From Candidatus Faecivivens stercoravium (GTDB taxonomy: Bacteria; Bacillota; Clostridia; Oscillospirales; Ruminococcaceae), in the NCBI GenBank assembly GCA_018712425.1, contig DVHA01000289.1:1-9641 (forward strand): 9,641 nt of DNA. The letters are read 5' to 3'. Every line of letters starts with the position of its first letter. The stretch's first letter is position 1. The position numbers and the translations under genes were made by a program. Positions 1 through 5,342 of the stretch are shown here, piece by piece. The notes beneath the pieces are model-generated. The model was not told where the DNA came from. It saw only the letters and a program-made list of their open reading frames with translations, and searched no databases.

Positions 1-488
1 CCGCCCAGCGTCTGGAAGACGGCCGCGACCGCCTGCTCGTAGATGGTGCGGATGTAGAGGATCCCCCACCCCTGCCAGTTGTCCCGCTGGCGGATCTGGG
101 AATAGAGGTCGTAGACCGCCTGCCGGTCGACGTCGGGGTACTCGAGGTCGAGCATCTTTTCGGCGTAGATATGGTTGCCGGCCGGACGAAGGGCGAGCGA
201 TTCGACGTTCTTCCACCGGAGGGTCAGCCCGGCTGCGAGGGCGAGGAGCGCCTCGACGGCCAGCGTGAGGATGACCCAGCGGGTGAGGACGCCCGCGTCC
301 CGGCCGCCCGCCAGCTCGGCGATAATCCGAGCCGACAGCCAGACGGTGACATACGGGGCGACCGCTTTCAGGGCGGTGCTTAAAAAGGTGGAGATAAAGT
401 AGTTCCGGCTTTTCTCCCACAGCATCTTCCCCGCCCGGAGGCAGAGCTGATAGCTTTCAGTGAAGGACATGTTCGGCTGCTGCGCCAT
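1..488 (-). CDS. ABC transporter, half-size exporter (N-terminal part only)
   Basis: This gene starts at 488 and runs off the left edge, so 162 residues are visible and no stop is seen. I translated it by hand. It opens MAQQPNMSFTESYQLCLRAG and continues with hydrophobic stretches around residues 30-55 and 70-88, then a charged cytoplasmic-loop-like part, as expected for the membrane domain of a type IV half-ABC exporter. The ATP-binding domain would lie outside the window. The ATG at 486-488 is preceded at good distance by an AGGAAGGGAG Shine-Dalgarno. The ATG at 468-470 has none and is less likely. The start lies 32 bp inside the end of the upstream ABC gene, so translation is probably coupled and the two proteins likely form a heterodimeric exporter. 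The identification rests mostly on this pairing and on the membrane pattern, because no nucleotide-binding motif is visible. The substrate cannot be told. Confidence 0.75.
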   Translation of the reverse strand, partial: MAQQPNMSFTESYQLCLRAGKMLWEKSRNYFISTFLSTALKAVAPYVTVWLSARIIAELAGGRDAGVLTRWVILTLAVEALLALAAGLTLRWKNVESLALRPAGNHIYAEKMLDLEYPDVDRQAVYDLYSQIRQRDNWQGWGILYIRTIYEQAVAAVFQTLG

Positions 489-2301
489 GGTACTCGCTCC
501 CTTCCTGGTAATACTGGCTTTGGATTTCAAAGAGATGGGCGTATCCGCCGCCCAGCTTTAAAAGCGACTCGTGGGTCCCCTCTTCGGCGATCTTCCCGTC
601 CGCCAGGTAGAGGATCCGGTCGCAGAACCGGGTCGACGCAAGCCTATGGGAGATAAAGACTGAGGTCCGCCCGGCGGTCATCTCGTTGTACTTCTGGTAG
701 ATGTCGTTTTCGGCGATCGGGTCGAGGGCCGCGGTCGGCTCGTCGAGGAGGAGCACCGGCCCGTCCTTGTAAAGGGCCCTGGCCAGCATCAGCCGCTGGG
801 TTTCGCCGCCCGACAGCTCGACCCCGTCCTCAAAGACCTGCCGCCCGATGTGGGTGCGGAGCCCCTGGGGGAGGGATTTGACCTTTTCGGCCAGCCCGGC
901 CTCGTCCAGACAGCGCCAGACCTTCTGCTCGTCGATCCCATCCACCTGCTGGGCGACGTTTTCGGCAAGCGTCGCGTCCAGCACCGAAAAGTCCTGGAAG
1001 ACGGCCGAGAAGAGGGAATAGTATTCCCGGCGGTTGAACCGGCGGATGTCGACGCCGTTTAACAGCACCCGTCCTTTATCCGGGTCGAGGAAACCGCAGG
1101 CGAGTTTGACAAGAGTCGTCTTGCCGGCGCCGTTTAAACCGACGACCGCCAGCTTTTCCCCTTTATGGATGGTCAGGTTTAAATGGGAGAAGATGTCCTT
1201 TTCGGCCCCCGGGTAGCGGTAGCTGACGTCCTCCAGCGTGATTTCGTACCCCTGCCCGTCGTCCTGCGGGAGCGGATCGCCTTTTCCGAAGTTGAAGGGC
1301 TCCGGCCAGTCGAGGAACTCCCGGACGGTGGAGATGTCCAGGCTCTCCCGGTGGAGGGCGGAGAACTCGCTGAGGATGCCGGCGACCCACTGGGTAAAGC
1401 CGCTGACCGCCCCGAAGTAGAGGAGGAATTCCGACGCGGGCAGCCCCTGGGAGAGGGTCAGCCAGAGGAGGTAGGCGTAGGCGATTCCGTTCCGGCAGAG
1501 GGTGAGGACGAGGTCGACGACGTTGGTCCAGAGGTAGACCTTCTCCCGCTTCTCAATAAACCCCCGGTAGAGGGCGGTGGTTTTGTTCCAGACCGCCTCC
1601 AGCCAGTCCCGCAGGCCGAAGATGCGGATGTCCTTGGCAAAATTCCGGCTGGTCTCGGCCCGCCGCAGGTAGCTCATCTTCTGCCAGTAGGCGGAATACT
1701 CTTCCCGGTGCTCATATCCCCAGCTGTTTAGCTTGCGGTTGACGAAAAAACCGATAGCCGTCGTCAGGATGACGACTGCGAGCAGCAGCGGGTTCAGCCC
1801 CGACAGCAGCGCCAGGTAGACGAGGAAGCCGAAGACGTTGTTTAAAATATTTGTCCAGGTGGTCCAGATGTGCTCGGTGGGCGCATCGTTGGAGGAATTG
1901 GCCTCGTCCGCCTTGTTGTACAGCGCAAGGAAGCTTGTATCCAGCGTGTTGGGGTAGGAGGTCGCCGCCGTCTTCGCGATGACCTTATGGATAATCCCTG
2001 TCCGCAGCTGGATCCGCCCGAAGGTGGTGTTCAGGTCGAGATAGGCTTCCAGCCCCGAAACCAGGAAGAGGGCGCCGCTGAAAATCGCGATCGTGAGGAG
2101 CAGTTCCGGGACCGGCGCGGCGGCCTCGACTTCCCCGAGGATGGCCGGCGCGACCAGCAGCTGGACGACCGACTTGGCCGTCATTGTGAGGGCCAGCGCC
2201 AGCGTGATGACCAGCACGCTTTTGCACTCCTTCCAGGCGAGGGCCACCATGAAGCCGGTGTTGCGCCAGAGGCCGTAGTGGGGTTTATTTTTGGTTTTCA
2301 T
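457..2301 (-). CDS. ABC transporter, fused permease/ATP-binding half-exporter
   Basis: This is a complete 614-residue half-exporter that should sit in the cytoplasmic membrane and use ATP hydrolysis to move an unknown substrate outward. About six membrane segments can be seen in residues 17-312 (near 27-52, 66-86, 152-187 and 256-312). The nucleotide-binding domain follows from about 353: Walker A GLNGAGKTT at 388-396, Q-loop glutamine 436, signature LSGGE at 496-500, Walker B VLLLDEP at 516-522 with catalytic Glu521, and H-loop His552. All catalytic residues look intact, and the length is normal for the family (about 570-620). The ATG at 2299-2301 has a GAGGTGA Shine-Dalgarno 6 nt upstream. 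The next gene begins 32 bp before this stop and appears to encode the partner subunit. A multidrug, peptide or lipid exporter are all possible; nothing in the window decides among them. Confidence 0.95.
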   Translation of the reverse strand: MKTKNKPHYGLWRNTGFMVALAWKECKSVLVITLALALTMTAKSVVQLLVAPAILGEVEAAAPVPELLLTIAIFSGALFLVSGLEAYLDLNTTFGRIQLRTGIIHKVIAKTAATSYPNTLDTSFLALYNKADEANSSNDAPTEHIWTTWTNILNNVFGFLVYLALLSGLNPLLLAVVILTTAIGFFVNRKLNSWGYEHREEYSAYWQKMSYLRRAETSRNFAKDIRIFGLRDWLEAVWNKTTALYRGFIEKREKVYLWTNVVDLVLTLCRNGIAYAYLLWLTLSQGLPASEFLLYFGAVSGFTQWVAGILSEFSALHRESLDISTVREFLDWPEPFNFGKGDPLPQDDGQGYEITLEDVSYRYPGAEKDIFSHLNLTIHKGEKLAVVGLNGAGKTTLVKLACGFLDPDKGRVLLNGVDIRRFNRREYYSLFSAVFQDFSVLDATLAENVAQQVDGIDEQKVWRCLDEAGLAEKVKSLPQGLRTHIGRQVFEDGVELSGGETQRLMLARALYKDGPVLLLDEPTAALDPIAENDIYQKYNEMTAGRTSVFISHRLASTRFCDRILYLADGKIAEEGTHESLLKLGGGYAHLFEIQSQYYQEGSEYHGAAAEHVLH

Positions 2302-2332
2302 CAGGAATCACCTCGTGCGTTAAGTTGGCCTC

Positions 2333-2357
2333 CCGCCCCGGATGCGGCCCGGGGCGG
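2333..2357 (-). promoter_or_regulatory. Leader hairpin of the ABC operon
   Basis: A perfect 9-bp inverted repeat, CCGCCCCGG (2333-2341) and CCGGGGCGG (2349-2357), with a 7-nt loop, lies in the 5' leader of the ABC operon, 18 nt upstream of its Shine-Dalgarno at 2308-2314. No T-run follows it on either strand, so it is not an intrinsic terminator. The proximal arm (2330-2341) can alternatively pair with 2402-2413 at 11 of 12 positions, so two exclusive folds are possible. A regulatory role is inference. Confidence 0.4.
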
Positions 2358-2428
2358 AAAACCTGGAGAGAAAACCCGGCAGATGTCCCCCTTCCGTCTT
2401 CCCGGGGAGGGAGTTCTGCCTTGCTTTT

Positions 2429-2437
2429 ATGATAGCA
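2429..2437 (-). promoter_or_regulatory. Putative extended -10 promoter for the ABC operon
   Basis: Read on the minus strand, TGC followed by TATCAT matches the TGn-extended -10 form at five of six hexamer positions. It sits just past the T-tract of the terminator that closes the upstream exporter genes, where a new promoter would be needed. I see no convincing -35 at 16-18 bp, which is tolerated with an extended -10. Transcription would begin near 2420 and give a leader of about 120 nt. Confidence 0.45.
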
Positions 2438-2438
2438 C

Positions 2439-2469
2439 AAAAAAACGTCCCTGTGTGAAATCAGGGACG
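2439..2469 (-). terminator. Intrinsic terminator after the split ThrE-type exporter genes
   Basis: On the minus strand an 8-bp stem, CGTCCCTG paired with CAGGGACG (2446-2453 and 2462-2469), with an 8-nt loop is followed directly by seven T (2439-2445). It lies 44 bp past the stop of the 154-residue gene. It separates that operon from the ABC operon. Confidence 0.85.
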
Positions 2470-2512
2470 AAACGTGCTTATTTTGTGACGAATTGCAAAA
2501 GTAGTACAATAT

Positions 2513-2977
2513 TCATCCTTTTGGCGGCGGTTTTTGGCCCGCCAGCCGCCTAAACCACTTCTGCGGCAGCTCAAAAACGATGATAATCCCCAGCACAATC
2601 GCGACCGCGTCGGTCAACGCCTCGGTCCCCCGCCCGGAGGCCGCGGCGGGGTTATCCATCACCAGCTCATAGATGGCCCAGTAGATGCCGGCCCCCGGCA
2701 CCAGCGGGAAGAGCCCCGCGACCATGAAGATGGTCACCGGGCAGCGCTCTTTCACCGCCCGCAGCCGGGAGAGGAAGATCACCAGCGCCGCCGCGCAGAA
2801 AATCGCCGCCGTCCGCCCCCAGAAGGGGTCGATCAGCCGGAATGCCGCCCATCCGGCCCCGCCGATCAGCCCGCACCAGAGGTAGTACCGCCGGGGGACG
2901 CTGAATAAAAGGGCGAAGGCGACAGTCCCCACAAGGGCCATCGCGCATTCCCATAAAAGGTCGAAAAATGCCGTCAT
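2513..2977 (-). CDS. Threonine/serine exporter family, small subunit (ThrE_2 / YjjB type)
   Basis: This is a 154-residue integral membrane protein with five likely membrane segments, at about 7-27, 31-47, 55-70, 81-104 and 120-137. The stretch GLFPLVPGAGIYWAIYEL at about 88-105 is the conserved 'PLVPG' core of the ThrE_2/YjjB family. Proteins of this family work with a YjjP-type partner, which is exactly the gene immediately upstream, 14 bp away. In Corynebacterium both halves are fused in ThrE, a threonine/serine exporter; in E. coli YjjP and YjjB are separate and have been linked to succinate export. The substrate here is therefore open. The ATG at 2975-2977 has a GGGAGGG Shine-Dalgarno. 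The C-terminus is short, basic and proline-rich. An intrinsic terminator follows, so this is the last gene of its transcript. Confidence 0.88.
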   Translation of the reverse strand: MTAFFDLLWECAMALVGTVAFALLFSVPRRYYLWCGLIGGAGWAAFRLIDPFWGRTAAIFCAAALVIFLSRLRAVKERCPVTIFMVAGLFPLVPGAGIYWAIYELVMDNPAAASGRGTEALTDAVAIVLGIIIVFELPQKWFRRLAGQKPPPKG

Positions 2978-2991
2978 ATCCGTCCCTCCCG

Positions 2992-3807
2992 TCAGAGTAT
3001 CCCGCCCACCAGCCGGTGGAGGAAGGAGATGGTCAGCCCCACCCCCAGCGCCACCGAGAAGATGGTCAGCAGCGCGTCCAGCATCCGGACGGCGCCGGAG
3101 ATGTAGTCCTGGTTGCCAATGTCCCGGATGCCGGTGGTAAAGGCCAGCCCCGGCACCAGCGGGACAATCGACCCGCCGATGACCGCGTCGAGGTTTTCCC
3201 CCAGCCCGAGCCGTGTGAACCCCACCGCGCAGCCCGCCACAAACGCCCCGCAGAGGAGGTTCTGGACGATCTTGCTCATCGGCCGCCGGAGGGGGTAGAG
3301 GATGACGAGGTAGAGCAGCAGGCCGGTGAGCAGCGCCGCCAGCGCGTCCCCCGCCGTCCCGCCGAAGAGGACGCAGAAGGCGCCGCTCCCGACGCCGGAG
3401 GCCAGCACCCGGAAGAGGTTTTTCTTTTCGGGGCTTTTCTGGATGCCTTCGAGGATGGCCCGGGCCTCGGGGACGGTGTGCCGCCCTTCGGCTATTTCCC
3501 GGGAAAGCTGGTTGACCGCCGCCACCCGGTCGAGGTGGGAGGAGGCAATCGGGATATGTTCCACCCGGGCGAACAGCCCCTCCCGGCCGGAACCGGCGGT
3601 TAAAAAGATGCCGTTGGAGAGGACGAAGGCGTTGTCCGACTCGATGCCGTAGGCGTCGTTAATCCGGCGGATGGTGTCCTCCACCCGGAACAGCTCCGCC
3701 CCGCTTTCCAGGAGGATGTGCCCGGCGTAGAGGGACAGTTCGCAGACCGCCTGGTCGGAGACATTTTCCCCCCGGCGGGCGATTTTTTCTTCGAGGGTGA
3801 GAGACAT
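2992..3807 (-). CDS. Threonine/serine exporter family, large subunit (ThrE / YjjP type)
   Basis: This 271-residue protein has a soluble N-terminal region of about 130 residues followed by five likely membrane segments, at about 133-150, 152-171, 182-198, 206-223 and 243-263. Family hallmarks are the N-terminal AGHILLESGAELFRVEDTI stretch at about 28-46, the 'SNGIF(L)TA' region near 64-71, and VPLVPGLAFTTGIRDI at about 215-230 (the PG...RD motif). It pairs with the ThrE_2/YjjB-type gene 14 bp downstream, and together they should form one exporter for a small amino or organic acid. The start ATG at 3805-3807 is backed by a strong AAGGAGG Shine-Dalgarno 7 nt upstream. The 85 bp between it and the preceding terminator carry a degenerate 7-bp repeat and no clear promoter. 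Confidence 0.9.
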   Translation of the reverse strand: MSLTLEEKIARRGENVSDQAVCELSLYAGHILLESGAELFRVEDTIRRINDAYGIESDNAFVLSNGIFLTAGSGREGLFARVEHIPIASSHLDRVAAVNQLSREIAEGRHTVPEARAILEGIQKSPEKKNLFRVLASGVGSGAFCVLFGGTAGDALAALLTGLLLYLVILYPLRRPMSKIVQNLLCGAFVAGCAVGFTRLGLGENLDAVIGGSIVPLVPGLAFTTGIRDIGNQDYISGAVRMLDALLTIFSVALGVGLTISFLHRLVGGIL

Positions 3808-3832
3808 ATGAGGGCCTCCTTCGTCGGCGGAC

Positions 3833-3860
3833 AGTGGATAGTGAATAGTGGCCAGTGGCC
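3833..3860. repeat. Degenerate 7-bp tandem repeat, four units
   Basis: Four successive heptamers read AGTGGAT, AGTGAAT, AGTGGCC and AGTGGCC. Looser copies of the AGTGG core continue to about 3880. The array fills the short gap between the sugar kinase terminator and the Shine-Dalgarno of the YjjP-type gene, where that gene's promoter would be expected. Confidence 0.7.
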
Positions 3861-3892
3861 GGCTGTGGCCGTCAGTGGGCGTTTCCGGGCTG

Positions 3893-3936
3893 AAAAAATC
3901 CCGCCCGGCGGCTGTCCTGTGAGCCTGCCGGGCGGG
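3893..3936 (-). terminator. Intrinsic terminator of the sugar kinase gene
   Basis: On the minus strand a perfect 10-bp GC-rich stem (CCCGCCCGGC with GCCGGGCGGG; 3900-3909 and 3927-3936) can be extended by an inner GGCT/AGCC pairing past a bulged A. It is followed by ATTTTTT. It begins 9 bp after the sugar kinase stop and should isolate that gene from the exporter genes downstream. Confidence 0.92.
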
Positions 3937-3945
3937 GGCATTTCA

Positions 3946-4983
3946 TCAGATGGCGGTTTCCCAGTCGATGGTATTGGTGACGGGGGTCTTTTTCGGGACT
4001 TTTTCCATGCAGAGGACGATTTCCCGCGGGGTGGGGAAGGCGGCGATGGCGCCGGGCCGGGTGCAGACAAGGCTGGCGACGGCGTTGGCGAAGTCCAGCA
4101 TGACGGTGATCTCCACCGAGGACATATCGTGGACGTTCTTGTTCAGCTTCATGATGTTGAAGATGACCCCGGCGAGGAAGGCGTCCCCTGAACCGGTCGT
4201 GTCGGCCACCGGGACGTCGTAGGCGCTGGACATGTAGGAGTCCTGGTTGACATAGGCATAGCAGCCCCGGTCGGACTTGGTGATGATGATCATTTCGGTG
4301 CCGTTTTCGAGGTAGATCTGCTCGCAGGCCTCCCGGTCGTCCATCCCGGGGAAGAGGAAGTGGAAGTCGTCTTCCGAGATTTTGAGGATATCGGCCAGGG
4401 TCAGCGCCTGCAAAATGACCTCCCGGGCCTGTTCCGGCGATTCCCAGATGGAAAGGCGGATGTTGGGGTCGAAGGTGATCCGGGCTCCCGACTCCTTCGC
4501 CTTCAGGACGGCGTTTAAGATGGTCGAGCGGCTGGGCTCGGAGGTGAGGGGGAAGGAGGAGAAGTTGAAGACCTTGCAGTCGGCAAAAATCGAGTCGTCG
4601 ATTTCCTCTTCTTCAAAGTGGGTGTCGGCGGTCTGGCCGTTGCGGTAGAAGGTAAACCGCTTCCCTTCGGGCGAATGGTGGACGAGGGCGACGGGGGTGC
4701 GGTAAGCCCCGTCCAGGATCAGGTTCCGAATGTCGACGCCGCTGCGTTCGAGCACCCCTTTGACCGTCCGGCCGAAGGGATCGTCGCCGACCTTGCCGAT
4801 AAAGCCGGTCTTGACGCCGAGCTTGGCCAGCGCGCAGGCGACGTTGGCGGGGCTGCCGCCGACGTTTTCTTCAAACTGCGGGATGGTGATCCGCCCGCCT
4901 TCGGCGGCTTCCAGCCGTTCCGCGTCGGGGTTTACAGGGATAAAATCCATGAGGGCTTCGCCGATGCTGAGGACTTCATACAT
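3946..4983 (-). CDS. PfkB-family carbohydrate kinase, fructokinase-like
   Basis: This 345-residue cytoplasmic kinase should transfer phosphate from ATP to a hexose, most likely fructose. The PfkB signatures are clear: ENVGGSPANVA at about 39-49 (signature 1, sugar binding), FDPNIR at 171-176, and DTTGSGDAFLAG at 261-272 (signature 2, anion hole and catalytic base Asp267). The N-terminal start MYEVLSIGEALMDFIP and overall length suit bacterial fructokinases; 2-keto-3-deoxygluconate kinase or another ribokinase-type enzyme cannot be excluded. The ATG at 4981-4983 follows an AGGAAAGG Shine-Dalgarno by about 10 nt. It is monocistronic: a strong terminator lies directly downstream, and the 359-bp gap upstream holds only weak promoter candidates. 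No sugar transporter or regulator is adjacent, so context does not fix the substrate. Confidence 0.92.
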   Translation of the reverse strand: MYEVLSIGEALMDFIPVNPDAERLEAAEGGRITIPQFEENVGGSPANVACALAKLGVKTGFIGKVGDDPFGRTVKGVLERSGVDIRNLILDGAYRTPVALVHHSPEGKRFTFYRNGQTADTHFEEEEIDDSIFADCKVFNFSSFPLTSEPSRSTILNAVLKAKESGARITFDPNIRLSIWESPEQAREVILQALTLADILKISEDDFHFLFPGMDDREACEQIYLENGTEMIIITKSDRGCYAYVNQDSYMSSAYDVPVADTTGSGDAFLAGVIFNIMKLNKNVHDMSSVEITVMLDFANAVASLVCTRPGAIAAFPTPREIVLCMEKVPKKTPVTNTIDWETAI

Positions 4984-5031
4984 GTTTTGTCATCCTTTCC
5001 TTTTGGGATTCCGGATCAGTGGAGAAGGTTT

Positions 5032-5062
5032 AGTCTATCACGAGAAAGGCGGGAAAACGTTT
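5032..5062 (-). promoter_or_regulatory. Candidate promoter/operator of the sugar kinase gene
   Basis: On the minus strand, TGA followed by TAGACT (5032-5040) resembles a TGn-extended -10. The 8-bp palindrome AAACGTTT (5055-5062), centred on CG as in LacI/GalR-type operators, falls where the -35 would be. Both are short and could be chance. A start here would give a leader of about 40 nt. Confidence 0.3.
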
Positions 5063-5100
5063 CAGATTGCCGAAAAAGTATTTTAGGGATTATTTTTTGG

Positions 5101-5310
5101 GTGCTGCGCACGCTTCGTTATCAGTGGCAAAGCTGTGGTCAGCTTCGGGAGTACGGAAAGTGAGTGCCTGGGAAGGGGCTCTGCCCCTTCCATTCCCGCG
5201 ATTTTTTGAAAAAAATCGAGTAAAACTTTCAATTGTTCGCACGTTTCTTTGTCACGTTAACGCCAGCGCCGATTTTTCCGTTTCTCTTTAAACTCGTTTT
5301 TCGACAGTCT
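5101..5310. repeat. Hairpin-rich intergenic element, possibly a dispersed repeat
   Basis: Three hairpins follow one another: AAGCTG/CAGCTT (5130-5145, 4-nt loop); a perfect GGAAGGGGC/GCCCCTTCC stem with a TCT loop (5171-5191); and an A/T stem CGATTTTT/AAAAATCG (5199-5218). The palindrome CGTTAACG and a GTTTTTCGACAGTCTGAG segment follow. The base composition differs from the flanking genes. From memory, similar stretches occur between genes in related Clostridia, but I could not search, and only one copy lies in this window. Confidence 0.4.
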
Positions 5311-5342
5311 GAGACGGGAAATCCGCCCATCATCTGCAAAAA

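Larger units (their letters stand above)
4984..5342. other. Gene-free gap between pcrA and the sugar kinase gene
   Basis: The stretch nearest the kinase (4984-5100) is its likely promoter region. Two -10-like sites are visible on the minus strand: TGA-TAGACT (5032-5040, extended form) and TAAAAT (5080-5085), neither with a good -35. The rest (about 5101-5310) holds a series of hairpins described separately. No ORF here has a convincing ribosome-binding site. Confidence 0.6.

Noticed and set aside
2376..2406. A minus-strand CCCGG...CCGGG pairing followed by TTTTC as a terminator in the ABC leader
   Set aside because: Only 5 bp with a 22-nt loop; too weak to call a terminator, though noted as part of the leader's alternative folds.
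5051..5065. A possible catabolite-response (cre) site near AAACGTTT
   Set aside because: Aligning the central CG with the cre consensus leaves several conserved positions wrong, so it is not a convincing CcpA site.
5067..5291. A 74-codon plus-strand open frame crossing the hairpin-rich gap
   Set aside because: It runs through the hairpins, has no Shine-Dalgarno or promoter, and shows no family features; likely a by-product of the repeat-like sequence.
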